From Turnera subulata (Eukaryota; Streptophyta; Magnoliopsida; Malpighiales; Passifloraceae), in NCBI GenBank assembly GCA_028386065.3, contig JAKUCV010005726.1, positions 5,068 to 69,067 on the forward strand: a stretch of DNA of 64,000 bases, in the 5' to 3' direction. The position numbers were made by a program, and so were the translations under genes. Positions 33,763 to 44,816 of this stretch are shown one piece after another. Each line of letters begins with the position of its first letter. Position 1 is the stretch's first letter. The notes under the pieces were generated by a model. It was not told the origin of the DNA, searched no databases, and saw only the letters and a program-made list of their open reading frames with translations.

Positions 33763-36615
33763 TGAAACGCCCCGACCCGTATTTACCGTACATAGTAAAC
33801 ACGTGCCGGAACTGTGATGACCCAACCAAAATCAAACCCAGCATACAGTGTGTACAACAGATAACCGGGCTCAACAGCCCAAAATAGGAAACACCATAAA
33901 TAACAAAACCAGCCCAATGGCCCAATAATATAAAAAAAAACTGCACAGCGGAAGACTTAATAACTCACAGAAACACTGTATGCGACACAGATGCAAACTA
34001 TGGATCCAAGTCCTGTCCAAGGGATAACGCCGCAGCTTGTCTGGAATGCACCAAACCAGTACCACAAATAACTCATCCTACGGGATGAAAGCCCGCAGGT
34101 GAGGGGTGAGTCCGAAGTGCTCACCGATGAAGGAAAGACAATCAATATGCACACTAAAATTACTCAACTCAAAAACAAGTAAAAACCGCCAAAATAGAAC
34201 AAATCAAAAGACTCAAATAAAATCCAATTATCCAATTTTATCTTTCCGGGCCCCGTCACGGATAAGTTAGAGGTCAAACCTGGTTATCAACACATTCCGG
34301 GTGCCAGACCAAATCCAGAGAACCCAAGGATCGACATCCCAAAAATACGAACCTAGGGATAGACATCCCCAAAATAATCACGGGATAGACATCCCAAGCA
34401 TAGACATGCTTATCACAAGAACCCAGGTCAAGGCCACCACGAAACAGTCTTAAACCATCGAGTCGTACCACTACTTACCACGTGACAATTATATTATCGT
34501 CATCAAAATCAAATCTCAGGGATCGACATCCCTAACCAAAATGTCGGGATAGACATCCCAAATCAAACCAAGGATCGACATCCTTGTCACAATTTATTAT
34601 TAATCCATTATTCTTAATCCAAAAAGACGCAAGACAAACATCCAAAAACCAATCACAATACTGGGATAAACATCCCGAACCAAACCACAGCAAATGCAAC
34701 ATGCAATAATCAACAACACAATAACCGAGTAATACAGGCACATATTGAAGGAAATCCATCCTCACCTTGGCCGATTACTCAACTCCGGAAACAATGACCG
34801 GTCCGACGCCGGCTCCTCGGGAAACTGCCCGATATCCAAACCTATACCACAAGACAATATATACACATAAATGCACATAATCGGTATACTATGATGCCAA
34901 TACTGCGAAATAACCCATCCCGGTTCATATCCGTTATTATTATCTTTTTACCAAAAATATTTACCGTACGTATTTCTGAATATAATTTCGGTACCATACT
35001 TTAATTAAAACTCCTTTCAAAATATTTTCATAAAATAATTATACTTTTTCTCCAAATTAATAATCAACATAATTTTTATTTCTGGAAATTACATCATATA
35101 TATGTTTTTTTTTTCAAAACTATTTCCATAATATATATTACTTGCCAATAATAACTACCAAATATTATTATATTAGAAAATCATATTTCCAGTAAATATA
35201 ATTATATAAACTTGTTTTCCTGAAAAAGAATACGAACTATAAATATACATATATATATTTTCTAAAGACAAAATTAGATTTTCAACCATTATATATCAAC
35301 ATAATAATTTATTTTTAGAAATATTATTTATGTATACTATAAGTATATTTTCCCAAATTATTCCCAAATTATTTATTTTCCCAAGATTATTTCCTTTTCA
35401 AAATTATATTTTCAGAATTATATAGTCCTTAAATATATATATCCAGATTTATTTTATCCTTTTATTACTATTATTATTATTTTTTTAATTTAAAACCGGA
35501 CTGGGCTGAATTAAATGGAACAGACCAAGCCCAAAGGTCTCAACCTAAACCCACTAGTGCTAGGCCCACGATTCCAAGACATCAGGCCCAAGTCCGAGCC
35601 CATTGCCTTGGATCCAGCAGGCCACAACCCACTGTGGATTCGGGCCAACCCGTGCCAACCGGGTTACCATCAACCCGAGCTCACCTCGGTAGTGGCGGCG
35701 ACGAGCAGGCACGGTGACGAGGTGAAGGGAAGTGCAGGTGGGCGGCACTGGGCTGTGTGTTGGCGACGCGACTGTGGCTCGTGCGAGGTGTGTCTCCACT
35801 GCCCGTCTCTGGCTCGGTGGCTCATGATGTCGCCGGCGTCGAGGGAGGCGAGTGAGCAAGGCGGCGTGGCAAGGAGGAGTGGCGAGATGGCGATGAAGCA
35901 CGGGACGCGACGGTCTGCAGCAACGGCGAGCGAGGCAGGCTCGACAGGGGGTGGGGGCGCGCGTCTGGGTGCAGCAGCATGGCGCTGGTGGCAGCGGTGT
36001 CGGGCGGCAACTCCTCCTCTCTTTTCTTTCTTTTTTTTCCCCTTCATTTTTTTTCTTCCGATTTCTTATCTGATTTTCATTCCTTTTTTTTCCTTATTTC
36101 TTTCTCTTTTTTTTTTCCTTATTTCTCCTCTCCTTCCCTCGGTTCTTTTCCTCTTCCCTTTTCCTTCTTTTTTTTTCTTCTCTTCTTCTCTCCCTCTCTT
36201 TTTTTTTCTTCCATCTTCTTTCTTTTCTCTCTTTTTTTTTCCTCTCTTTTTCTTTTTCTTCTCCTCTCTTTTCCCTTCTTGCTTTCTTCTTTTGTAACCC
36301 GTGAAGATGTTGTGCGGCATGTGAAGGCTGCGCCGCCTTCAATAATACAGGCGGGTCCAATCCGGACCAGAAAATAACTGATACCCCCTTAGTTATTTTC
36401 CGGTGTGATTTTTCCAAAAATTCCGGGACCCGAAAAATACCGACTTAGGCCCGAAAAATCCATGGAAAAATCACGAGCGCGGGAAAACTCTCGGTTTCGA
36501 AAAACGACGCTCGATTTATCTTGAATTAATTACCCAAGATTAATTCAACAGTAAATCACGGTAAAAAGACTTTTACAGTCCGGTAACAATCAAAAATTTT
36601 ACCCGGGCTGTTACA
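33763..36615 (-). repeat. 3' LTR of the gag-pol-less element
   Basis: 2853 bp, TGAAACGCCCCG...GGGCTGTTACA on the plus strand. It contains a series of GGGATaGACATCCC dyads (34328-34676), a very AT-rich middle (34960-35500) and a pyrimidine-rich tract (36015-36290). A large ORF through the tract (35515-36297) is low complexity and is not called. Confidence 0.9.
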
Positions 36616-36628
36616 GTCTACCCACCTT
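36616..36628 (-). other. Polypurine tract of the gag-pol-less element
   Basis: Minus strand AAGGTGGGTAGAC directly before the TGTAACAG start of the 3' LTR. Together with the primer-binding site at 38984-39002 it sets the element's orientation. Confidence 0.75.
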
Positions 36629-36759
36629 AAAAAGAATTTCGTCCTCGAAATTCCGTCTTTTCCGTGTGTCCTACCACGATAAGCTTCTGGCACACTCTGC
36701 CAGGTGTCCAAACTCAACATGAGTTACCGCTTATACCCTTAAGCGACATCTCATCCTCT

Positions 36760-36767
36760 TATAAATA
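36760..36767 (+). promoter_or_regulatory. TATA box for ORF-A
   Basis: TATAAATA lies 35-42 bp upstream of the ORF-A ATG at 36802, in otherwise ordinary sequence. It points along the plus strand, against the element's own direction. A transcription start between it and the ATG would give a very short leader. Confidence 0.55.
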
Positions 36768-36801
36768 CCAAACCTCATAACTGAGACACTCATTCTCAGC
36801 C

Positions 36802-37179
36802 ATGGACTCTCCACTGAGATCAAGGACTACCTCAGACTCCGAGAACAACAGCTACATCGGTGGCACTGCCTTCCCGACAAGCTCCGATGAAGAACCTCCC
36901 AAGAAGCGGTTCAAAACCAACATCATCGGCCTGAAGGAACACATGGTCGTCTCCCCAAAACGACGGAAGAAGCGTGCCATCAAGAAAGCTGAAGATCGAA
37001 AGGGCAAGGCGACGGCTAAAAGTAGCACTCCACAGCAGACGCTGACGCAGCTGAACGTCTCACTGAAGAAGATCAGCTCGGCGGTGTTGCAGATCGAACT
37101 AGCGTGCGCGGAGCTCTTCCCTCACATGAAAAACGTCCAAAAGCTTGTAAAGGACTTAGAGAAGCATGTAACTCAATAG
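36802..37179 (+). CDS. ORF-A: 125-aa basic protein, antisense to its LTR element
   Basis: Family not recognised. ATG at 36802, TAG at 37177-37179. The 125 residues fall into a Ser/Thr-rich acidic start, two clusters that look like nuclear localisation signals ('PPKKRFK', 32-38; 'PKRRKKR', 52-58), and a C-terminal part (about 80-123) with Leu/Val/Ile at heptad-like spacing, likely a coiled coil. The frame is intact and its composition contrasts with the AT-rich DNA after it. It lies inside a non-autonomous LTR element on the opposite strand, behind its own TATA box. A nuclear, self- or partner-associating protein is inference only; it could also be a captured host exon. Confidence 0.55.
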   Translation: MDSPLRSRTTSDSENNSYIGGTAFPTSSDEEPPKKRFKTNIIGLKEHMVVSPKRRKKRAIKKAEDRKGKATAKSSTPQQTLTQLNVSLKKISSAVLQIELACAELFPHMKNVQKLVKDLEKHVTQ

Positions 37180-37382
37180 AGTACTTCTTCTCCGTTGTAA
37201 AACCTTATGAATTAAATAAAATAAGTTTCCTTTTTAGATCAAAAATCTCATGTTACGAAAACTTATTTAAACGGAAAATTAAAACATCACCAGGTAAAAT
37301 AAAACTTAACAATAAAAATATAAAATCAAACATAAAGAAATCAAAAATAAAACTCGTTTAACAAAATCAAAACAAAAAGGAA

Positions 37383-37649
37383 TTAAAACAAAACATGTTT
37401 CATGCTCGGCGCTCTAGATCGATCGTAACCCTCCTCGATCCCGAGAAACGTAACGTGCGCAGCTAACGGTGACGTCGGTTCCCACGTGAAAAGACGTCCG
37501 TTATCTCGTAACGTGACGATCACGAGCACGTCCTGTGTCCCTCGAAAGAAACGATACCCACTTGTCCACAAATTCTGCATGAGCCAAAAACGTCTGTCAA
37601 ACTTTGTATCTCTCCACGATGTCCGAACAGGTGTAAACTTGTCGCACAT
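37383..37649 (-). CDS. Candidate 88-aa ORF, sense to its LTR element
   Basis: ATG at 37649, stop at 37383-37385. This is the only internal ORF over 80 codons in the element's own direction. It lies in a CpG-containing island (37400-37660) within AT-rich DNA. The protein is rich in Arg, Trp and Phe and has no motif I recognise. It may be a remnant rather than a gene. Weak ORFs also exist on the other strand here. Confidence 0.25.
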   Translation of the reverse strand: MCDKFTPVRTSWRDTKFDRRFWLMQNLWTSGYRFFRGTQDVLVIVTLRDNGRLFTWEPTSPLAAHVTFLGIEEGYDRSRAPSMKHVLF

Positions 37650-37920
37650 GCGCTCTACTCGAGGTATGGTCCCATCAGTCTAGCCTCAACGGTCACGAAT
37701 GCATGTGATAACAGAAGCAAGAAAATATAGTAAAACCATGAAAAGAAAAGACAAAGTAGCCAAAGCGAAAGAAAATCATAAGATGGAAAAAGGCTGAAAA
37801 ACTCTGGCATTGCAGCCTGAAAAACGTGTAAAGTAACAAAGCAATAAATGGAAGTAACGGCAATATTTTCAAAAAGCAAATCTTGAAAATCGAAATCAGT
37901 AAACACGCTCCCCATAAGAG

Positions 37921-37928
37921 TATAAAAG
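37921..37928 (+). promoter_or_regulatory. TATA box for ORF-B
   Basis: TATAAAAG lies 77-84 bp upstream of the ORF-B ATG at 38005. As for ORF-A it points along the plus strand. Having a separate box suggests the two ORFs are separate transcription units. Confidence 0.55.
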
Positions 37929-38004
37929 ACGGAGCGGTGAGATGTAAATCATCAAAAGCATTTTAAAGCAACAAACGCTCAGAAAAAAAAAAAACAAAAC
38001 CACA

Positions 38005-38724
38005 ATGCTCAAAAGCAAAATACCCACTCGTCCAAACACGATGCCTGCTCCATCTTCCGTTTTCTTCGTCGAAGATGCCAACCTAGGCAGAAGGAACCGT
38101 CTGGCCTACAGCATGGTCAACGAGCGTCCAGAAGAGCTACCGAACGAGCTCGGCAGAATGCCGCGTCTGGTCTTCGTCGACGAACTCTACTCATCGCGGT
38201 TCTTCATCACGCCCATGGAAGAGACGTTCTTCCTAGAGGACCATGGCACTCTGAGGACCTCCTACTACGGATCGACCAACTCCATCATGTTCTTCATCTC
38301 CGAAAGGCTTCAGGAGTTCAACCTAGAGTCCACTTGCCATACCCTGGAGCAAGATACCTACTACCAGCTCTCGATGACGGCCCAGAGCATGCCCAGAGTA
38401 ACTCGTCTGCCCGTAACTTGGCAAAAGGCCCGACTACTGGTGTGGAACTGCAGAGGAGTCGCAAGGCGTTCCCAGGAGTTCTCACGTACTCTAAGGGACC
38501 TGAAGAACCAATACAAGCCAAACATGGTTCTTCTCACGGAGACCCAGTGGCAGCCTCAAGACGATCACGGTCTCATCCCACTCCGGTTCCCTCAAGCAAA
38601 CCGGTTCGAGCTTCCAGGCCAGAATAACGCAGGCGGCATGTGGTTCTCGTGGAGCGACAGCATCCAAGTCAACATCAACAACGACCCCAACAGCTTCAGG
38701 GTCAATGTCGTTCCGAGAAGATAA
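38005..38724 (+). CDS. ORF-B: 239-aa protein with a partial LINE-type endonuclease domain, antisense to its LTR element
   Basis: ATG at 38005, TAA at 38722-38724, no internal stop. Residues 1-140 match nothing I know. Residues 143-216 read like the start of a plant LINE endonuclease (EEP fold): 'LLVWNCRG' (144-151), 'KPNMVLLTET' (171-180) and 'GGMWFSW' (210-216). The Asn and Glu metal ligands are thus present, but the domain stops before the 'GDFN' and 'SDH' parts that complete the active site, so nuclease activity is unlikely. It looks like a capture or fusion event preserved as an ORF. A second ATG at 38041 would remove 12 residues. Confidence 0.6.
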   Translation: MLKSKIPTRPNTMPAPSSVFFVEDANLGRRNRLAYSMVNERPEELPNELGRMPRLVFVDELYSSRFFITPMEETFFLEDHGTLRTSYYGSTNSIMFFISERLQEFNLESTCHTLEQDTYYQLSMTAQSMPRVTRLPVTWQKARLLVWNCRGVARRSQEFSRTLRDLKNQYKPNMVLLTETQWQPQDDHGLIPLRFPQANRFELPGQNNAGGMWFSWSDSIQVNINNDPNSFRVNVVPRR

Positions 38725-38983
38725 ATGTATTTTTATTTTTATAAAATATAAAATATCAATGTAATATTTCTGCTTGTAATCAAAATATTAGTATTATTAA
38801 TAATATTTATATTTCCGCTTATTTATGGCATCATTTACCTCATATGTGACTGTTCTGCGACAGCTGGCGTCCCTTGACTGGATCCATAATGCACTAACTA
38901 AATGATATAAAATAATAAACAAATGCAGCGAACTATGCAAACAAGGACAACAAACACATAAGGACTGCCCAACAAGACCTAAC

Positions 38984-39002
38984 GCCCGCTCCGCTACCAA
39001 AA
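38984..39002 (-). other. Primer-binding site of the gag-pol-less element
   Basis: Minus strand TTTTGGTAGCGGAGCGGGC follows the LTR end GGGGCATTTCA. The TTGGTAGCGGAGC core is the same as in gypsy copy A and Cassandra, so all three families in this window share a primer type. Confidence 0.8.
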
Positions 39003-41859
39003 TGAAATGCCCCGACCCGTATTTACCGTACATAGTAAACACGTGCCGGAACTGTGACAACCCAACCAAAATCAAACCCAGCATACAGTGTGTACAACAG
39101 ATAACCGGGCTCAACAGCCCAAAATAGGAAACATCATAAATAACAAAACTGGCCCAATGGCCCAATAATATATATAAAAAAACTGCACAGCGAAAGACTT
39201 AATAACTCACATAAACACTGTATGCGACACAGATGCAAACTATGGATCCAAGTCCTGTCCAAGGGATAACGCCGCAGCTTGTCTGGAATGCACCAAACCT
39301 GTACCACAAATAACTCATCCTACGGGATGAAAGCCCGCAGGTGAGGGGTGAGTCCGAAGTGCTCACCGACGAAGGAAAGACAATCAATATGCACACTAAA
39401 ATTACTCAACTCAAAAACAAGTAAAAACCGCCAAAATAGAACAAATCAAAAGACTCAAATAAAATCCAATTATCCAATTTTATCTTTCCGGGCCCCGTCA
39501 CGGATAAGCTAGAGGTCAAACCTGGTTATCAACACATTCCGGGTGCCAGACCAAATCCAGAGAACCCAGGGATCGACATCCCAAAAATACGAACCTAGGG
39601 ATAGACATCCCCAAAATAATCACGGGATAGACATCCCAAGCATAGACATGCTTATCACAAGAACCCAGGTCAAGGACAGCACGAAACAGTCTTAAACCAT
39701 CGAGTCGTACCACTACTTACCACGTGACAATTATATTATCGTCATCAAAATCACATCTCAAGGATCGACATCCCTAACCAAAATGTCGGGATAGACATCC
39801 CAAATCAAACCAAGGATCGACATCCTTGTCATAATTTATTATTAATCCATTATTCTTAATCCAAAAAGACGCAAGACAGACATCCAAAAACCAATCACAA
39901 TACTGGGATAAACATCCCGAACCAAACCACAGCAAATGCAACATGCAATAATCAACAACACAATAACCGAGTAATACAGGCACATATTGAAGGAAATCCA
40001 TCCTCACCTTGGCAGATTACTCAACTCCGAAAACAATGACCGGTCCGACGCCGGCTCCTCGGGAAACTGCCCGATATCCACACCTATACCACAAGACAAT
40101 ATATACACATAAATGCACATAATCGGTATACTATGATGCCAATACTGCGAAATAACCCATCCCGGTTCATATCCGTTATTATTATCTTTTACCGAAAATA
40201 TTTACCGTACGTATTTCTGAATATAATTTCGGTACCATACTTTAATTAAAACTCCTTTCAAAATATTTTCATAAAATAATTATACTTTTTCTCCAAATTA
40301 ATAATCAACATAATTTTTATTTCTGGAAATTACATCATATATATGTTTTTTTTTCAAAACTATTTCCATAATATATATTACTTGCCAATAATAACTACCA
40401 AATATTATTATATTAGAAAATCATATTTCCAGTAAATATAATTATATAAACTTGTTTTCCTGAAAAAGAATACGAACTATAAATATACATATATATATTT
40501 TCTAAAGACAAAATTACATTTTCAACCATTATATATCAACATAATAATTTATTTTTAGAAATATTATTTATGTATACTATAAATATATTTTCCCAAATTA
40601 TTCCCAAATTATTTATTTTCCCAAGATTATTTCCTTTTCAAAATTATATTTTCAGAATTATATAGTCCTTAAATATATATATCCAGATTTATTTTATCCT
40701 TTTATTACTATTATTATTATTATTTTTAATTTAAAACCGGACTGGGCTGAATTAAATGGAACAGACCAAGCCCAAAGGTCTCAACCTAAACCCACTAGTG
40801 CCAGGCCCACGATTCCAAGACATCAGGCCCAAGTCTGAGCCCATTGCCTTGGATCCAGCAGGCCACAGCCCACTGTGGATTCGGGCCAACCCGTGCCAAT
40901 CGGGTTACCATCAACCCGAGCTCACCTCGGTAGTGGCGGCGACGAGCAGGCACGGTGACGAGGTGAAGGGAAGTGCAGGTGGGCGGCGCTGGGCTGTGTG
41001 TTGGCGACGCGACGGTGGCTCGTGCGAGGTGTGTCTCCACTGCCCGTCTCTGGCTCGGTGGCTCACGATGTCGCCGGCGTCGAGGGAGGAGACTGAGCAA
41101 GGCGGCGTGGCAAGGAGGAGTGGCGAGATGGCGATGAAGCACGGGACGCGACGGTCTGCAGCAACGGCGAGCGAGGCAGGCTCGACAGGGGGTGGGGGCG
41201 TGCGTCTGGGTGCAGCAGCATGGCGCTGGTGGCGGCGGTGTCGGGCGGCAACTCCTCCTCCTCTCTTTTCTTTCTTTTTTTTTCCCCTTCATTTTTCTTC
41301 TTCCGATTTCTTATCAGATTTTCATTCCTTTTTTTTCCTTATTTTTTTTTTCTTTTTTTTTTCCTTATTTCTCCTCTCCTTCCCTTGGTTCTTTTCTTTT
41401 TTTTTTTCCTTCTTTTTTTTTCTTCTCTTCTTCTCTCCCTCTCTTTTTTTTCTTCCTTCTTCTTTTTTTTTCTCTCTTTTTTTTTCCTCTCTTTTTCTTT
41501 TTCTTCTCCTCTCTTTTCCCTTCCTGCTTTCTTCTTTTGTAACCCGTGAAGATGCTGTGCGGCGTGTGAAGGCTGCGCCGCCTTCAATAATACAGGCGGG
41601 TCCGATCCGGACCAGAAAATAACTGATACCCCCTTAGTTATTTTCCAGTGTGATTTTTCCGAAATTTCCGGGACCCGAAAAATACCGACTTAGGCCCGAA
41701 AAATCCACGGAAAAATCACGAGCGCGGGAAAACTTTCGGTTTCAAAAAACGACGCTCGATTTACCTTGAATTAATTACCCAAGATTAATTCAACAGTAAA
41801 TCACGGTAAAAAGACTTTTACAGTCCGGTAAAAATCAAAAATTTTACCCGGGCTGTTAC
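39003..41859 (-). repeat. 5' LTR of the gag-pol-less element
   Basis: About 2857 bp, TGAAATGCCCCG...GGGCTGTTAC. It aligns along its whole length with 33763-36615 with few differences, mostly in homopolymer tracts, and has the same dyads (39570-39920). An ORF at 40756-41622 runs through the pyrimidine tract and is not called. Confidence 0.9.
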
Positions 41860-44816
41860 TGTAACGCCCCGAATTTTCGTAATTTGATTTTTTTTGGAAT
41901 TTTCAAAATTTTTATTCCAATTCTACCCTTGGGGTATTTTCGAGTTTTAGTCGAGGAAATTGATTACTATGTCTTGGAAATGTAAATTTAAGTTGGTATT
42001 GTTCATGGTTCGGGTCCCGTGGAAAACGGATTCGAAATCGGGGTGAAACGCGGAGTTTAATATGGGGTCTATCAAAACTACGTCGTTTTGGAGTTTTGAA
42101 AAAAAAAAAAAAAGGAAGCTGCTGGTCAACGGGGCGGGTTGACCGCGCCAAGCTAAACGACACGACGTCGTTTTGGCTTGGTGGGTCAAAAACCCTAGCC
42201 CGATTCTTCTCCTTTCTCCTCTTCTTCACTTTTCTTTTCTTCCTCTATTTTCTTCCCTTAGCCGCCGCTACTCCCAACCCCTCTCTTCCTTCTCTTTTCG
42301 TTTTTCTCTTCCTCTTCCCTTCTTCCTTCTCCTCTCGTTTTCTCTCCCTCTTCTTTTCCCTCTCTTCCTTCAACATCTTCCACCACCAAATTCGTTCCTC
42401 TCACGAGCCACAAACCGCCGCCATTACCTCTTCTCACCTCCTCCTTCTTGCTCCACACCGCCGGCCGTGGCTGCGTCGCCGTCCTCTCGAAGTGTGGTAA
42501 GCCGGTCGCCTCCTCTCTTTTGCTTTTCTTTCTTTTCTTTTTCGCCGGTTTACTGATGGTTGTGGGTGTGGATTTTTGTGTTGCCGGTGACGGCGGGTGA
42601 ACCGTTGTTGTGGTGGCGGATCCGTGTGGTGTTGTGGGTTTGTTTGTGTTGTTGTTGTTGCGTGTTCTGGGACGGTTTGGTGGCCGACGTGGGTGTATGG
42701 CTTGGGGTTGGTTCCGGCGGGTTCCTGTGTGTGCGTTGCTGGTTGTCGCCGGCGTGCTGTGACGGTGACGGATCCGGCAGGGGGGGTGCTCGGGTGCGTG
42801 TGGGTTGGTTCCGGCAGGTTGGTCGTGTGACGGACAGTGAAAGGCTCGGGTGCGTGGGTGTGTTCTGCTGGCAGAGGAGTTGATTCGGTTTCGGCAGCAA
42901 GCATTCCGGTAAGGAATCACTTCTTTTCCAATTCTTTTGTTGTTGGTATGATGAACAGTTGGTATTGTGTTGTTGGAATGAATGTTGTAGTTGTTGGGTT
43001 CATTTTGGCAGATTTGGGGGAATTCCGGCAAGGTCACCAGAATCCGGCGAAGGCTCGGGAATTTTTCGGCGAGGCTCGGGAATTTTCCGGCGAAGGCTCG
43101 GGTCGTTATTTCGGCATTCCACGGTATAAATGGTGTATTTTAAATCTACATCCGGCATGTACTTATATTCGAAATTGGGTCATGTATTTAATTGTAATTA
43201 GTGGAAACCGAGACGGGTAGAACCTTAGGCCGGGAATCTTTGGACATCGCATTAACCTTGGACTTAAGTAACGGGCTTTGAGCCCAATCATATAATTGGT
43301 TAATTAAGGACTTAAGGAAGTGGGCTTTAGGCCCGGAAATTGTAATTGGGCTTAGATTGGACTTTAGGTCGGGAATTCATAAACGACATAATGAGTGGGC
43401 CATAGGCTCGGGATTTACTTGTTGGACTTAGTTGGGCGTAAGCCGGTGAACCTTAGGTCCCGATACTCTGAGTTTTGGTGAGAGAACTTTAAGTCGGGTT
43501 TAGACCCGGGAATTACATAGTCGATTAACTTGGGATGGGTTTAACTCAGTTGAGCATATAAGTACCATGCATGCACAGTTGTGATTATTGTTTTGTAATT
43601 TATTGTGTGTGCCGGTATTCAGGCACGGGTGTTACCTCGGGAGCTGGTGGATCAGTTTTGGAAAAAGCTCCACAGGACAATCGTCGTTGAGGTGACTTTA
43701 TATGTCTTTTTATGTTTGTTTGCATGAGCTCGTTGGAATGGTTTGTTTGAGTTGCATGCTTGTTTGCTAACATGCTGTAATCTGTATTGTGTGCCTAAGT
43801 GTGCTTTTTGCTTATGAGCTGGATGATTGGAATGTTATGGTTTATAACATGTGATGTGATTCTGGGTGTTTGGTGTGATGTGTTGTGGGTCGGAGACCCG
43901 GTTATCTGATTGAGATGTTACCGGTTGTTTCGAGCGGGAAGTGATACCCCTCGGGTTTGCTTGCGGATTAGCAAGTGTTATGCAGATATGCATGTGGGTC
44001 TGTGATGACCGGTTTCTACCTCCCTCCTTCTACCTCCCCCTTTCTACCTCCCTCTTTCTCTCTGTCTCTCTCTCTCTCTCTATGGTTATGATGGGCTTCG
44101 TGCCTGGTTTTATTTGGGCATATGCCTGGTTGTCTCATGAGACGGGACCGAGCTCGACGCACACAGTAGGGGCCCTGAATAATAAATCATAATAAGAAAA
44201 CTTAACACACAACAGATGAAGAATAATGAACTGTTTGCTGGATTGTGTTGGCATGTTAGTACTGATTGTTGTATGTTTGCATGCTAGTCTGTTGCTCTTC
44301 TTCCCTTTCGGACTTGATCTGCACACTTTCATAATTAGATATATATTGCTCACTGAGTAGGCGACTCACATAATCGCCAACGTTGTTTTTCAGACTTTAG
44401 ATAGTGTGCAGTCACTTTCCATCCTTCCAGAGTACGGACGTGGTTATCTCAGCAGGTAGTTGTGCTTGATCTTCCGGATTGGATCCATAGAGTTGGCATG
44501 CATGTTGTTTTATTTCTATTATTTTTACTCCGTTTGACTTTTCCGCTGCATTGGATTTATTGAGATGTCACCATTGATTCTGGTTTATTTTATCGGCAGT
44601 TTGCCGGGATTTATTATTGTTGAAGTATCGGCAGGATGCCGGGTTTGATTTGAGGCTTGCTAGGCCAGTTTGACTATGTTTGTTATGACATCTCTTTTTA
44701 TTGAGGATTTTGGATATTGTTTTTGATATTGATTTTTGTGTCCCGGGTTTCAAAGGTATTTTGGTAATTTCCTTGAGTTTTAGTATTTATTGTTAAATTG
44801 GGACACGGGTGTTTCA
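41860..44816 (+). mobile_element. Solo LTR of the gypsy family (copy D)
   Basis: 2957 bp, TGTAACGCCCCG...GGGTGTTTCA, flanked by GTTAC at 41855-41859 and 44817-44821. No primer-binding site, gag or pol follows on either side, so it is a solo LTR left by recombination between the two LTRs of a full element. It landed at the outer edge of the gag-pol-less element's 5' LTR, exactly where that element meets LINE-2. It has the GGGC...GCCC dyads and a CT microsatellite (44060-44082), and is more diverged than copies B and C. Confidence 0.92.

Larger units (their letters stand above)
33763..41859 (-). mobile_element. Large LTR element without gag-pol, carrying its own ORFs (LARD-like)
   Basis: Two near-identical LTRs (33763-36615, 39003-41859) flank 2387 bp with no gag, protease, RT or integrase. 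On the minus strand TTTTGGTAGCGGAGCGGGC (39002-38984) is the primer-binding site and AAGGTGGGTAGAC (36628-36616) the polypurine tract, so the element is minus-oriented. Both sites resemble those of the gypsy family here, which is the likely helper (inference). Flanks are CCCTA on the left and CCCTC on the right, a 4-of-5 target repeat. The right LTR end lacks its last two bases, apparently changed before the solo LTR landed there. Confidence 0.85.

Noticed and set aside
34328..34676. CRISPR-like array
   Set aside because: Repeats are 14 bp dyads with irregular spacing inside a plant LTR; spacers are shared between the LTR copies.
35515..36297. 260-codon ORF in the 3' LTR of the gag-pol-less element (and its twin at 40756-41622)
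   Set aside because: Its second half is translation of a pyrimidine tract (Phe/Leu/Ser), length varies between the two LTRs with homopolymer changes, and frames differ. Not a gene.
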